NCBI GenBank assembly: GCA_003117195.1
Contig: BDSI01000025.1
Span: 1,010,898-1,074,897 of the forward strand
DNA from: Eudorina sp. 2006-703-Eu-15
Lineage: Eukaryota; Chlorophyta; Chlorophyceae; Chlamydomonadales; Volvocaceae
Direction of reading: 5' to 3'
Length of the DNA: 64,000 nucleotides
In this document: positions 36,001-49,410 of the stretch, piece after piece
Layout: every line of letters starts with the position of its first letter
Position numbering within the stretch: the first letter of the stretch is position 1
Made by a program: the position numbers and the translations under genes
Notes under the pieces: model-generated
What the model was told of the DNA's origin: nothing
The model's database searches: none
What the model saw: the letters and a program-made list of their open reading frames with translations, nothing else

Positions 36001-36400
36001 CAGGTACGATCACAATACATGCGAAAGAGGTTGTGTCTTCAGGGTACACCGTGAAGGCCAAGGGGTTCTGTTCTGGTCGTTTGAGTCGGCGGTTGGCGGA
36101 GGCGTATGGCAGGCACTATGAGCGTATGCGGATACACAATAGCCAACAGTCCCTCGAGCGGGTCCTTATTTGGCTGACTTCGCACCCTCATATAGGGCCC
36201 ATTGGGCCGCACGGGACAGGTCCCGAGAGGAGGATCATGGGGCTGCGCTGTTGCGGTTGCATCCAACTGAATCGACGTAACAGTTCTCTCTTCTCTGCGT
36301 GCCGCCTGACAGGATCCCTCCGCGCGTCGGACGGCAGGATCTCACCCGGGCGCCGCAACGATTACGTCCTGCTCCGGACGGCTGACCATTCGTATCCACC
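33003..36400. other. Intergenic, no gene supported
   Basis: Mixed composition with AT-richer DNA at about 34500-35750. The open frames are short, unrelated to known domains and overlap on both strands. The last few hundred bases should include the promoter of the first ankyrin-RING gene. Confidence 0.5.
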
Positions 36401-39400
36401 ATGGGCGGCACCACCTCGTGTTTCTCGCCGGCCGCGGCCGACCTGAAGCAGTCGGTGAAGCGCGGCGACGGCGAGTCCGCGCTGCGCCTGCTGGCCTGCC
36501 GACCGCACCTGCTGAGCAGCCGCGGGCTGCTGTGCTCCGCCAGCGCAGTCACGCCCCTTCATGTCGCCTGCGAGAGGAAGCAGACCAGGGTGGGTGGGTG
36601 GGTGGGCTGGGTGACTTGACCAGGGAGGCGCTGGATAGGCGCGCACTCAGCGCGAGGCCGCGCCGCGCTCTCCGCCGCTGGGTTGGCCACCCAGGGTGGG
36701 TGAGCCAGGGCGGCCAGCCGGACAGGGCCGGACCATGCGGGCAGGGCAGGCGGACAGCCGGACACACAGGCAGCCCCGACCCGGCATTTGTCTGGGCTGG
36801 GTGTGTCTGGGCTGTTTCATTTTAACCCGGCATTTGTCGGTTTGTGGGGCTGTACACCACGTCTGCGCGTGTATGCAGCGGGAAGATCCCGTCCGACCCA
36901 AACCCGTTGGTACACGGATCTGAATGTGTGTGTGTATGTGGTGCGCGCGCCTGCTCAGCTCGTCATTTCAGCAGCAAGATATGTAGATGGGTAGATCCTT
37001 GTTGGCGGCGCTCTGTGTTGGGGCTGTGATGGCACTTGAGCTGTCACTGACGACTCGCCGCGTGCCATTGGGGTGTGGCATAATCCTTTTATTCCGTGTA
37101 CACTCTGTTGTGTGACTTCACTCCGGATGTACACTCTGCGGGACCCGTGTCCACCTTGTTACGATTACTACTGCTCTGCCAATTTGCCTGGTTCTAAGGT
37201 CGTTGCGAGTATCCTGGCCTTCCTGTCAACATCTCCGCTGTCGACCGTACAAGCGGCCTTGCTGCCGTACTGCCGCCGTACTGGTGTACCGGAGCCCCGT
37301 ACAGTCGCTGAGGGCGTGCGGGTGGCCACTGAGATGAGGGCGGGACCCAAAGGTGAGCCGATTGTGTGTACGGCGCTGATCACAGGCGCCTGGTGGGACA
37401 CTGCCGTACTGCTGCCGTACTGCTGTCCACTGCCGTACCAGCAAAGGGCCTCATGTGCCATGGTTCGAACAGGACAACATCCGTACATCCCCCGGGGGAA
37501 AGGGCGGGGGAACGATTGCAGCACACTGCCATGACTGCTATACCCGTCACCTGAGGTCTGCCGGGCCAGTAGCCGCAGCAGCGCGTGCCGAGCCCCCTTT
37601 CCGGGTACAGTCGATCCTTCACCGGCTCTTTGCGCTGGCAGCTGTGCAGTCGGAACATGACCAACAGCTTTGATGCCCTCCTGAGCTCCTGTCCACCTCG
37701 GTGCGCTCTACCTCTACCTGTCCCCGCCGTTCCTCAACTAGGTAGCCCACACCGGCCTCGCCTCCCTCCCCTCCCTGCCTCCCTCCCCTCCCTGCCTCCC
37801 TGCCTTTCTCCTGTCCCTCCCTCCCTCCCTCCGTACCCCTCAGGCCAGACCCCGCTGATGTACGCGTGCGCCTCGGACGCCCCCGAGCTGGTGGGGCTGC
37901 TGCTGGCCAAGGGCGCCGACCCGTGGGTCAGGGACAGCAGCGACGGCCGCACCGCCCTGCACTACGCCACCATGGGAGGCTGCAGCCCCGAAACCCTCAG
38001 CGCGCTGCTGCAGGGCATACACCCCCACGTGTTAACGCGGGAGGAGTGTAGGTATGTGGACGCCCGCTCGGGTTGCGGCCTGACCGCCCTTCACTATGCC
38101 GTGTACTCGGGCCGGCTGGACACCCTGCGTCAGCTGCTGTACGACCACCACCCCGCCCTCGACGCCGCCACCACCAGCGAGAGCTATGACGAGCTGTGTG
38201 TGGTGGAGGCGGGGTCCACGCCGCTGCACTTCGCGGCGGTGAGGGGGGACCTGGCGGCGGCGCTGGAGCTGCTCAGATATTATGTGAGAGGAGGGGAGAG
38301 AGGAGAGGGAGGGACGGCAGGGAGGGAGGGAGTTAGGTTTGGAACTCTATGCTGTTGATGGCTATTAGCCCTTAACCCTGTGTCATCCTTTCCTATGCGT
38401 TTGTGCCTTCCGGACGGCATGGCCCAAGTCCTGACTTCGGGAGTCCCCCTCTGCCATTTCCCCCCTTACAACAGGGTCAGCGGTCCTTGGAGGATCCCTC
38501 CCTGGCGGACCCCCGGGAGGCGATGGACGTGCCGGGGCAGACCGCGTTCCAGGTGGGAGCGGGGAGGAGCGGTACGGCTCTTGGATTGCATCTGTTGACG
38601 ACACGGCGTCCCCGAGGGATGACCCCATGAGAGAACCCCGAGCTGATCAATACCCTCCGGTCAACTCCGCTACCCCCACCGCCCTGCCGCAGGTTGCCTG
38701 TGTGGTGCACCCCGGCCACTACGCCCTGGCCGCCCTCCTGCGCCCGGGCCCGCCGCTGCCCCAGGCCCTCCGCGCCGGCCTGCAGGTGGCGGGGCCGCAG
38801 CTGCACCTGGGGCCGCCCCCGCTGGCGGCCCTGGCGGCGGAGGCGCTGCAGACCAAGCTGACCGCGGAGGTGAGGGAGCTGGCCGCCCGAGCGGGGCCGT
38901 CCAAGCCCCGACGGCCCGGCTGCAGCCCGCCGGGCTGTGTACCGCCCAGCTCGGACGTCCCCTTCCTGCGGCTCAGCTCGCTGGTGCTGGAGACCCCTAA
39001 CAGCCCGCGGAGCGGGCCGCTGGGTGGCAGGTGCCCCTCCCGTAACGACTCCGGGCTTGCGGGCCCGCAGCTCTATCCTCCCGGGAGCCCGGGTGGCCGG
39101 AGTCGGCGGATACCCGGCAGTCCGGGGCGGCCGGCGGCACCCGGCGAAGCAAGCAGCCAGGCGGCCGGTGGTGGCAGCGGAACTGCTGCTGCTGCTACTG
39201 GTGGTGCTTCGAAGCATTGCACGGACGCGGAGGATGCTGCTTCCGCGGCAGCGGCGGAGTCGGCAGATGCGGTGTCGAGCCTGGCGTCGACGAGCCGGGG
39301 GCTCCGACCAGCTCAGGGCCAGGGCCAGGGCCGCGGCCAAGCAAGGCGCAGCGTCAGCCGCAGCTGTGGCCGCAGCAGCACCAGCACTGTGTTCTCCCGG

Positions 39401-39676
39401 CCCTCCGAGTTCCAGCCCGTCCGCGACTCGGAGTGGTACGACGAGGCTGACGAGGTGTACGGCAGCGGCGGCGGCGGCGAGGCGGTGGTGTGCGAGGTGT
39501 GTTTCGAGGCGGCGGTGGTGGTGGCGCCCGCGGGGTGCGGCCACGGGGTGTGCGCCGGCTGCGCGGAGCGGCTGTGCGCGGGGCTGGCGGCGGGCGGCAA
39601 GCCGCTGCCCTGCCCCTTCTGCCGGAGGCCCGTGTCGGCCTACGTGGCATGGGTGCCCAGATTCACGGAGCGCTAG
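36401..39676 (+). CDS. Ankyrin-repeat RING E3 ubiquitin ligase, copy 1 (XB3/XBAT-like)
   Basis: This is a putative membrane-anchored E3 ubiquitin ligase. The five exons are 36401-36589, 37199-37352, 37844-38283, 38475-38552 and 38693-39676, giving 614 aa with all phases consistent. The N-terminus MGGTTSC fits an N-myristoylation signal (Gly2, Ser6) with a neighbouring palmitoylatable Cys7, as in plant XB3-type proteins. Ankyrin units include TPLHVAC (about 51), TPLMYACASDAPELVGLLL (about 116), TALHYA, LTALHYAVYSGRLDTLRQLL and TPLHFAAVRGDLAAALELL. A low-complexity Ala/Gly/Ser/Pro linker follows, then WYDEADE and a C-terminal C3HC4 RING at about 553-605 (CEVC, CGHGVCAGC, CPFC; spacing C-x2-C-x11-C-x-H-x2-C-x2-C-x16-C-x2-C). 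The architecture matches the plant XB3/XBAT3 family. It has a tandem paralogue 7.6 kb downstream. The start is fixed by the myristoylation motif and by conservation in the paralogue. Confidence 0.92.
37606..37672 (-). repeat. Dispersed element family B, copy 1 (partial)
   Basis: On the plus strand: TACAGTCGATCCTTCACCGG, then CTCTTTGCGCTGGCAGC and GCAGTCGGAACATGAC. It aligns with 53013-53089 over about 60 bases. It lies in intron 2 of the first ankyrin-RING gene. Confidence 0.65.
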
Positions 39677-39699
39677 GGTTTCTGACCCCTCTTCATTCA

Positions 39700-39742
39700 G
39701 CAGCAGCGCAGTTTGTGAAACGTCTACCAGTTTCCTGCAGGC
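39700..39742 (-). repeat. Dispersed element family B, copy 2 (partial)
   Basis: On the plus strand: CAGCAGCGCAGTTTGTGAAA followed by CGTCTACCAGTTTCC. It lies just after the stop codon of the first ankyrin-RING gene, so probably in its 3' UTR. Confidence 0.6.
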
Positions 39743-40279
39743 CCCCCCTTCATTCCCGAGTGGATGCATGGGATGCATGGATGGTTGGTTGGGTTGGGTT
39801 GGGATCCACGACTGCACGGCAGAGGGAGAGAGGGCGGTACGGCAGGAGGTGCGGGCAGGGGACCCCCCGGGCGATGCTGCGTGCGGGTGTTGGGTTTCGG
39901 AGCTGTGCGTCGATTGCCGTACGGCTTTGGGGGATCGCTGGCGAGGGTGTTTGTGGCCCGCTGAGACGGACACCCACGCCTGGCCCCAGGCGGCCTCAGG
40001 CGGACTGCCTGCCTGCCTGCCTGCCTGCATCGGCGGCTCGGCAGTCCGCCCAGGTGGCGTTACCGGATCGTAGTTGGCTGCCGTGATTGGTTGCCGTGAT
40101 CGGCTGCGGCCGCGATGGTCCGAAGCTGCGGAAGGTCGAATGGTTGGGTGGAGCCGCGTAGGCCGTGTTTGCGCCTGCCGCGCTGCAGCCATCCGACGCG
40201 CTGCCGCCATCTGACCGCACCTGACCGAAACCAAGCCAGCCCTGTGGGTGTGCTCGCTCTTCGAATACCCGTCTGATAA

Positions 40280-41097
<818 letters not shown>

Positions 41098-42239
41098 CAT
41101 GTGTATGTGTGTGCATGAGTATGTGTGTCTGACTCATCTTTTTTCGTTCGTCGCATGTGCCCGCCGTGCCGCGACCTGTGCCGGTGTCAGCCGGCGTTCT
41201 GCAGGTGCCATGCAGACGGGGCGCGTTTTGTCGGTGTGTTCAGCACAATTAGAATTTATGCCACCGCTGAGGGGGCTTCACCTCCAGTCCGCGAGTGCGT
41301 TGTGTTAGTTGTGTTGTGTTAGTTGAGTTAGTTATGTTTATTGTGTTATTATTGGTTGTGTCCAAACTACCGGAAGCCTGTGGCTCCGAGCCGCATCTGC
41401 GCTTTCCGTCACACACCCATGTGCCGTACCTCCGTAATACGTGCATAATTGTACGGCACACTCACACCGCACCCCATAGCTGCACACGATACATAGGTCC
41501 GCCGCAGGGTGCTCACATTGGTTCGATTTCATTTTTTTCTGTTTGGCACTTCCTGCCCTAGGCATACATCTCCTCCTCGTAGCTGTTTTGAGCGGTCAAG
41601 TATGGTTCGTATGTGAAACGTGATGATGCATCGGTTGGTGAAGTGGCCAGCGGCGGCAATGCTAACCGCGAACGATGAGGAGGCAATACGTTCGGTCGTC
41701 GGAACGGATACCAAGGCGGACGGGCGGGCGGGCGGGGGTTCTGCATGTAGGACGCCATACATACATCGACGCCTGGGGACGCCTAGTGCTCGTACAATAA
41801 AACCTGAGGTGTTGCCGTACATATGTCGTGCATGGTGCATGACCGCGCGGGGTCGGCGTCGCCACACCGCCCGCGTGCGCATTTGTTCCTCCCAGCCAGA
41901 CGAGATTATTTCCTTAAGGATAGGTATTAACGGACGGAACGTTTGGGGAAGCGTTACAGTGGTGAGGGGCTGCCCGACGCTTCGAGCGGGGCAGCCAGGC
42001 GGACAACAACGAGGCAGACGTTTTCGGGGCCGGTCACAGGGGGTCGCATGGGGATTGTGGCCCAGAGGTTTTTGCGGTTTTGTAGGCGCACCGAGTGCCT
42101 CGGAGCACGGTTGGAAACCCGTCTGCTGCCTGCCGAGCTGCGCCGGGAGGGATTGCTGCATCAAACGAGGCCCGACGAGGCCCGTGTGGGCGCGAGCAGA
42201 ACGGATTGGGCGGAACAGCGTCATGTCATATTACCGTAT

Positions 42240-42308
42240 TGCCGTATTATTAAGGGTGTATCAGCGGACCCGCGGGTCATCGATGACAGCCAAAGCTTCC
42301 TCACCATA
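42240..42308 (-). repeat. Dispersed element family C, copy 2 (inverted)
   Basis: On the minus strand: GAGGAAGCTTTGGCTGTCAT, then CGATGACCCGCGGGTCCGCTG and ATACACCC. It shares the GAGGAAGCT...GGCTGTC prefix with the copy at 26094-26150. Confidence 0.7.
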
Positions 42309-42653
42309 CAATGCATTACGCCACCATGGCGCACCGGACAGGCTCCACAAGTGCACCGAAACACTCCCCGTGCCCATTCTACCAGGGAAGCATCCCGTTC
42401 CTGAGAACCAACAGATTGCTGTTTCAAGCATATGTCAGAGCATTTACGCGCGCCGGCCTCCTCGATTGCACTGCTCAGTCCCGCGCGGGCAGCCGGGCAC
42501 GCCTGCCCGCATATAGCCGGGCGCACCTGCCTGCAGAGGTTCGCAGGCGATGGACGACGAAGGACGGACACCTGTAGGCCGGTGGGTCAAAATGATAACG
42601 GCCCAGACACACCCAGGCCGGGAGGCCGGGGGTGCTGGCGCATGGCCCCGGCT

Positions 42654-42737
42654 GTTACCCCCCGGGGTGGCACGTGGGGGTGTTACCCCCCGGGGTGGCA
42701 CGTGGGGGTGTTACCCCCCGGGGTGGCACGTGGGGGA
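42654..42737 (+). repeat. 28-bp minisatellite, 3 exact copies
   Basis: GTTACCCCCCGGGGTGGCAC followed by GTGGGGGT starts at 42654, 42682 and 42710. The CCCCCCGGGG core is self-complementary. Confidence 0.95.
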
Positions 42738-43775
42738 GGCCAGGGGAGGCCCAGTCCTCTGGCCAGGCAGGAGGGGGCCCTCCTGCTTTTAGTCTTGACC
42801 AAGGCAACGCGCCGCTCTACATTTCACCAACACCGACCAACACAGCACCTTGGGGGGGTTCCGTTTCCAGTCGCCGGCAGGACCGGTGTCCGAGCTCGGA
42901 CCCGTGCGAAGCGCCGTACACCCGTGCGAAGCGATGTCAAATAAAGACATTGTCGCAAGCAAGCGGTTATCGAAGCAGGACGCCAAAACGCGGTACAGTG
43001 CGAGTGTGTGTGCAGGGGTGCGCAGCGGCCCGGACATTTGCATCGCTGATAAAGTCACTTGAGTGCAATAACACATTTAACCATCAAACCCTCGGCTGAC
43101 ATCTCAAACTCAGCCGGTGGAGTGTGCAGGCCAATCAGTGAGGGTTGTCCACGTGCGTCCTAACATACGACGCGCTTGCAAGGCTACCACGGGGGACCAT
43201 GCGAGTCTGCCGGTCAAAACTGAAAAATTCATATCTTTGCTTCTTGTTTATGTCGCATGTTAGCGATAACCTGCAGATGGCGCTAGAAATTTTAAACTTG
43301 CCGTCGTCAGACCTTCGACGGGCAACGTACAAACTTCCAACCAATCTTAGGCAGGTTACGAGGCTACTTGCCAAGCCGTCGGACGTTAAAGCTCAAGGTT
43401 GAAAAATCCTATTCCACAAATTATTTTGAATTAGATTGATACAAACGTATAACCTTATGTTGGCAAGCGAGCAAGGGTATGACCGTCTGACGTGTGTCGC
43501 TGAACAAGTTTCGCCCCACCGTACTTGGCAACGTTCGCTTGTCTTAACGATGGCGATACATTTTTGTTGAACATACTGAGCACACAATACGTCGCGCACG
43601 CGGTCCACAATCGGTGGCCTCGTCTTCCACGGCTCGCCTTTCCGCACGAACAACAACAAGGCCAGGACGCTCCACCGCCAGCAAGAGGTATTCGCTAAGC
43701 AAAAAATGGATTGTCCTTACACCGTAACTCAGTTAGCTGTGTTGCGGGCGCGGCGCCTCGCGAAACTATACCACC

Positions 43776-43952
43776 CTACACCACAGTTGGCTGCAACGGT
43801 TTGGGCGCGCTTTCCAGTTCAGAAGTGGCCAGAAGCCATTGCCCTGACCTGACCTGGTCATCGTAAATGAACACCAAGCATGTTGGGTCAAGCAACGATT
43901 CCTCATACACCTCGTTCAGTCGGTCGTGCTGAAGCCGTGCGTGGATGTCCAT
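43776..43952 (-). CDS. Short unassigned coding-like frame
   Basis: This 58-codon frame from ATG at 43952 to TAG at 43776 reads like ordinary protein rather than composition noise (MDIHARLQHDRLNEVYEESL, then CLVFIYDDQ). The frame is open upstream of the ATG for several codons after a CCAG acceptor-like site near 43970. It could be a final exon, a remnant of a gene or mobile element, or chance. It lies immediately upstream of, and divergent from, the second ankyrin-RING gene. No family is recognised. Confidence 0.25.
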   Translation of the reverse strand: MDIHARLQHDRLNEVYEESLLDPTCLVFIYDDQVRSGQWLLATSELESAPKPLQPTVV

Positions 43953-44035
43953 GTCCGCCCAAGTTTGAACCCTGGCCGCGCCCGCTATCTCACGCCCTTC
44001 AGAACGAATCTTAATTCGGCGGCTTTGTACCCATC

Positions 44036-47000
44036 ATGGGCGGCACCACCTCGTGTTTCTCGCCGGCCGCGGCCGACCTGAAGCAGTCGGTGAAGCGCGG
44101 CGACGGCGAGTCCGCGCTGCGCCTGCTGGCCTGCCGACCGCACCTGCTGAGCAGCCCCACTTCGCGGTACTCCTCAAAGGCCGTCACGCCCCTCCACGTC
44201 GCCTGCGAGAAGAAGCAGACCCGGGTGAGTGATCGGCGGCGCCAGTGTCTTTCCCATAAGGCGACCCCCTGGTATGAGCAGACGGCCACCAGCTTCTCCC
44301 GTGCCACGTGCACGTTTTGCCGTGTATTGGTGATGTTACAGCGTACCCCCCCGCCCCCGGGTCGTCGCGCTGTGCGTTGGTCGTTGGTCGTTGACACCGG
44401 TCCTGGGATGAAATTCCGTTTGACCCGCAGGTCGTGGAGGAGATCCTGGCGTACCTGACCTCGTCTTCATTGTCCACGGTGCAAGCAGCCGTACAATCGT
44501 ACTGCAATCGTACGAGCACGCCCCTGCCTGGCTCGGTGGACCAGGGCGTGCGGCTGGCCGTGGAGATGACCAACTCCAAAGGTGTGAAGCTCGTGTGGTC
44601 AATGCAGTTGCGAGTGGGTGTAAACTTGGCTGTGGAAGCAGCAACGCATACGGAAAGAAAGAACCCCCCGGCAGCGCCATCAGTTGGTTGGGATCTGGTT
44701 GGGATCTGGTTGGGATCTGTTGCGATCCATTACAGAGTTGGTCCCCTTCTTCGCCCTCCAGCCTGCGCCTCGTCGCCCGAGGACTCGTCGTTGCCCACCG
44801 CCCTCAGCTTCTCACCTCTTTCCCTCCCCGCCCCTCCCTCCCTGCCTCCCTCCCCTCCCCGCTCCCCCGCCCCTCCCTCCGTCCCTCCCTACCCCTCAGG
44901 CCAGACCCCGCTGATGTACGCGTGCGCCTCGGACGCCCCCGAGCTGGTGGGGTTGCTGCTGGCCAAGGGCGCCGACCCGTGGGTCAGGGACAGCAGCGAC
45001 GGCCGCACCGCCCTGCACTACGCCACCATGGGAGGCTGCAGCCCCGAAACCCTCAGCGCACTGCTGCAGGGCATACACCCCCACGTGTTAACGCGGGAGG
45101 AGTGTAGGTATGTGGACGCCCGCTCGGGTTGCGGCCTGACCGCCCTTCACTATGCCGTGTACTCGGGCCGGCTGGACACCCTGCGTCAGCTGCTGTACGA
45201 CCACCACCCCGCCCTCGACGCCGCCACCACCAGCGAGAGCTATGACGAGCTGTGTGTGGTGGAGGCGGGGTCCACGCCGCTGCACTTTGCGGCGGTGAGG
45301 GGGGACCTGGCGGCGGCGCTGGAGCTGCTCCGATACTATGTGAGAGAAGGGGAGGGAGAGAGAGAGAGAGAGCGGGAGGGAGGGCAGGGATTAAAGTGAA
45401 ACCCAACCTCTGGACGGGGATGTGGAGGAATGGGGCGACAGGGCCTCCGCCCACTGGGGCCTGCTGGGCTGGGCTGGGCTGGGCTGCGGGACGTGAGGGG
45501 ACCGAGGTGGGGCTTGACGGCGCCGCCCGGGTCAGTGCAGCAGTGCAGCCACTGTGCCTCCTCATTATGTAAGTACGTCTGTAGGTGTATGTATCACAAA
45601 GCGCGGATTAGCCCTCACCACCCCGATGCCCTGGGTCCTCCCCTCCCTCCCACCCGCCACGCTATCCCCCCTACTTCCGCTCTCCCGCCTGCCCGGCGGT
45701 CACCTCCTTTGGGCCATTTCCCCCCTTGCAATAGGGTCAGCGGTCCTTGGAGGATCCCTCCCTGGCGGACCCCCGCGAGGCGATGGACGTGCCGGGGCAG
45801 ACCGCGTTCCAGGTGGGAGCGGGGAGGAGCGGTACGGCTCTTGGGTTGCATCTGTTGACGACACGGCGTCCCCGAGGGATGACCCCATGAGAGAACCCCG
45901 AGCTGATCAATACCCTCCGGTCAACTCCGCTACCCCCACCGCCCTGCCGCAGGTTGCCTGTGTGGTGCACCCCGGCCACTCCGCCCTGGCCGCCCTCCTG
46001 CGCCCGGGCCAGCCGCTGCCCCAGGCCCTCCGCGCCGGCCTGCAGGTGGCGGGGCCGCAGCTGCACCTGGGGCCGCCCCCGCTGGCGGCCCTGGCGGCGG
46101 AGGCGCTGCAGACCAAGCTGACCGCGGAGGTGAGGGAGCTGGCCGCCCGAGCGGGGCATGCAGCCGCGGCAGCCAAAACCCAGGTCGGCGGCGGATGCGG
46201 CGGCGGATGCGGCGGCGGCGCGGGTCCGGCCTCCCTGGAGCAACCCGCGGAGGTCCCCTTCCTGCGGGTCAGCTCGCTGATGCTGGAGCCCCCTCCGCAG
46301 CTGCCCGGCCGGCGGGCCGCACCGCGCGGCCGCACGCCGCCTGCGCCCGCGCCCGCCGCCTCCTCCTCCACCGCCTCCGCCGCCTGCACCTTGGCCCCGC
46401 AGCGCAGCGGGTCCCCGCACCGCAGCGGGTCCCCGCACCCGTCCGAGTCCCGGTCGTGTCCGGGGGCCGCCCGGGCTGACGGCCCCGGCCCCTGCTCGCC
46501 GCGGCGCTCCGGAAGCCGCAACAATAAGGTGTCCCCCAGTCCCAGCCCCGGGCCCTTAGACGGCAGCACAGGAACCGGGGATAGTCCCAGCCCCGCAGCC
46601 AGCGGCCCAGCAGCTGCGCTTGAGAGCGACGGCGGCCTGGCGGCGGTGGCGCCGGTGCCGGCGGCTGGAGTCACAGGGCGGGGTGGCGAGCTCGGTGCGC
46701 CCGCGGCTGCCGGCGCCGCTGCCGCAGCCGATGGGGCAGGCAGCTGCCGGGAAGCAGGTCCGGCGCCTCCGCGTCCTTCTCCGCCTCCGCCTCCTGGTTT
46801 CGGAGCCTCCGCAGCAGCCTCGGGAGCGGCCCAAGCGAGCGGCCCAGGCTGCGGCGGAGGCGGAGGCGTTTGCAGCGGCGGGGGGGTCAGCGGACGCGCC
46901 GACGGCAGCACCGGGTACGACCGCAGCAGCACCGGCACGGTGCTCTCCCGGCCCTCCGAGTTCCAGCCCGTCCGTGACTCCGAATGGTACGACGAGGCCG

Positions 47001-47233
47001 ACGAGATGTACGGCAGCGGCGAGGCGGTGGTGTGTGAGGTGTGTTTCGAGGCGGCGGTGGTGGTGGCGCCCGCGGGGTGCGGCCACGGGGTGTGCGCCGG
47101 CTGCGCGGAGCGGCTGTGCGCGGGGCTGGCGGCGGGCTGCAAGCCGCTGCCCTGCCCCTTCTGCCGGAGGCCCGTGGCGGCCTACGTGGCCTGGGTGCCC
47201 AGATTCACGACAATGTCGTACGCCAGCCAATAG
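44036..47233 (+). CDS. Ankyrin-repeat RING E3 ubiquitin ligase, copy 2 (XB3/XBAT-like)
   Basis: This is the tandem paralogue of the gene at 36401-39676, with the same exon structure: 44036-44224, 44431-44581, 44900-45339, 45735-45812 and 45953-47233, giving 712 aa. The N-terminus MGGTTSC is again a myristoylation/palmitoylation-type signal. The ankyrin region is nearly identical to copy 1 from exon 3 onward. The linker before the RING is about 100 residues longer, Ala/Pro/Gly/Ser-rich, and includes SGSPHRSGSPHPSES. The C3HC4 RING (about 646-700) has the same ligands; only a few residues differ. The acceptor of exon 4 is AATAG rather than AACAG. Exon 1 after codon 40 and most of exon 2 are clearly diverged while neighbouring introns are almost identical, so the copies look patchily homogenised. 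A membrane-associated ubiquitin ligase role is inferred from the family. Confidence 0.92.
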
Positions 47234-49379
47234 GTGATCGGACGGACACCTGGCCGCGAAGCCGCAACACCTATGGGGAGAGGAGGAGCCCTCCGCCCCT
47301 CCCTCCCTGGAGGTGGGGTGGAGTCAGCTGAGGGGCCCGGCCCAGATTGGATTCCGTCCCGCGGGTGACGCCGCTGCCGCGCACCACCGCTCACAGCACC
47401 ACCGCGCTTAAAAACCACTGGCCCTAGAGGGGGTTGTTTTGGACCTCGCAGGTTGGGACCCACATCAACGGGGAGGGGGTCGGGATAGCCCGACCGAGCC
47501 CGCGTGTTGGGGTGGCCCTCGGGGCCCCGTAGGATTCGAACCGGTGCGGCTGGTCGAGTTTGTCCCTCAGGAAGTTGACCGCAATTGGGTGTACAGCAGG
47601 TCGGGGGCGGGGGCGTGGCCGGCAGCCCGCCAGTGCCCCAGACGCGCACACCATGGCACCATGGCAGATCCCGTTGGGGGGCGGAGTGACCGCATCATCA
47701 TTGATTGATTACAATGATCATGAAGTTAATATGATCGTGAAGATTGTCATCTGCGCAGGAGTGGTGGCGTCGGAGGGTGTCATTGACAAGAACACTGGGG
47801 GGCTGCAACTCGGTGGCATGCGCGGGTACGATGAGTGGATGTCGGTTGAGAAGCAGTTGGGGGGCACAGTGCCACAGCCGCACAGCCGCCGCCACCGCCT
47901 GGGGTCAGTCGCAGCGGGTTGTCGCGGGGGGGAGGTGCTGCCAGTTGGGCCCCATGCGACCAACTGCTCAGATCGTGCAGGTCGGTTCGGTAGTGACAGG
48001 GCCAGGGGCAGCGGCAGTGGCAGTGGACATGCGCATGGTCAAGGGGTTTGGGGGCCCCGAAGATGGTGTTTGACGTCGGGGCGGTTGTACAGCGCCGGGG
48101 TGAGCGCAGAGGGGGTTTATTTGCCACCTTACCGAGTTACCCTACGTCGGGGCAGGTACGTCTCTCACGGTGCGTCTTAGCCAGTGCCGCCAACGTTCAA
48201 CGTTTAACCTCACCGCACCCCCCCCTTCACTCGCGTCACCGGCTTCACGTGGCGGCATCATCGTCCCTCCCTCCGCTGCTGTCCCTCCCTCCTCCTCCAC
48301 CTGGCGCAGACCCTAGCTGACCTAAAATCCAACTTGTTCCTCGGGCCTTTGTTGATTGATTTTTCGATGGCGCGCTTCCTTTCTCCGTTGCCGGACTGCC
48401 GTTAAATTGTCGTAAATGGCGTTGGCGGTTGGTGTGTTGCTGCTGCCGTTGTCGTTCTCTCTCTCGCGGGCGCGCGCGCCTTGTAGTGTGTGCGGGTTGG
48501 TCCCCGCGCATTCGGCGGTCGCGCTGGGCAGGGGTGTGTGTGTGTGGGGGGGGGGGGGGAGTATCTCTTCATTCATTCTTTGGTGCGCCGACATTTTTCC
48601 CCTTTGCGTCGATCAACAAACAACACACACCCCATATGTGTCGTCACCTCAACGAGTGTGTGTTTCTCAGGCAGGCAGGCAGGCAGTGTGTGTGCATGGG
48701 GATGGGGCTCTAGGGATTATCAGGGCGGTGTGTGTGTGTCTCTGTTGTGCATCTCGTCTCGAGGGTCTTGAGTGTTCGTTTTTTGATCTGTGCCGGGGTG
48801 ATGCCGGGGTAATGCCGGGTTGTGCCGGGGTGATGCCGGGTTGTGCCCTGCGGCGCCTCGGAATGCCGCACCCGTGTGCAGGGTTTGACAGTGTCAGTGT
48901 CAACCAGTCATCATGGCAAGCAAGCAGTAGCCGTCCCTCAGGGGCGTCCGCAGGCACGTGCACGGGTGGGAACCGGGTAGGTAAGTAGGTTGGTGGGTTG
49001 GTTGGTAGGTAGGCGTTGGCCGTTGGCCGTGTCAACAGAGATTCAGGTAGCGGTTGGCGGTTGGCGCCTGCCACTGGTACGTGCGAGGGGTGCCGTATGC
49101 GTGCGCGGGCCCGTGGATGGACGGTGTGCACACCGGGGGATCGGGTTGGGGAATGCCGTACAGGTGTATGTCGTACCCCAACCCTTGATGTGTCGTACCC
49201 TCAATGGCGACGGGTTCTTCGTTCCTGAGATAGTTTTTTAAATGTGTCGACGCCCATCGGCGCCGGGCGCTGGCGGAGCCAAGCGCGCATGCCAGTTGGG
49301 ATAGTGTAAATAGAAATTGAGCCGCGACAAGGGGGTGGTCTGAGTCGGGAGTGTGTATCTGTTACTTAAACGGGCAGAA

Positions 49380-49410
49380 CAGGAGTGCGTAACATGCGAG
49401 GGGCCGAGCA
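49380..49410 (+). repeat. Dispersed motif family D, copy 1
   Basis: CAGGAGTGCGTAACATGCGA followed by GGGGCCGA. A second copy is at 57280-57307 (CAGGAGTGCGTCACATGCAA then GGGGCCGA). Confidence 0.55.

Larger units (their letters stand above)
41098..43775. other. Intergenic between the two ankyrin-RING genes
   Basis: No gene is supported. Long overlapping frames at 41529-42224 (minus) and 41620-42516 (plus) cover the same DNA and have no domain. The region contains a family C element (42240-42308) and a 28-bp minisatellite (42654-42737). Confidence 0.5.

Noticed and set aside
41529..42516. Overlapping frames of 231 codons (minus) and 298 codons (plus)
   Set aside because: Both cover the same DNA, neither has a domain or splice context, and the composition alone allows long frames.
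47520..47560. tRNA-like T-loop on the minus strand (GGTTCGAATCC)
   Set aside because: Only two stem pairs form and there is no matching anticodon or acceptor stem.
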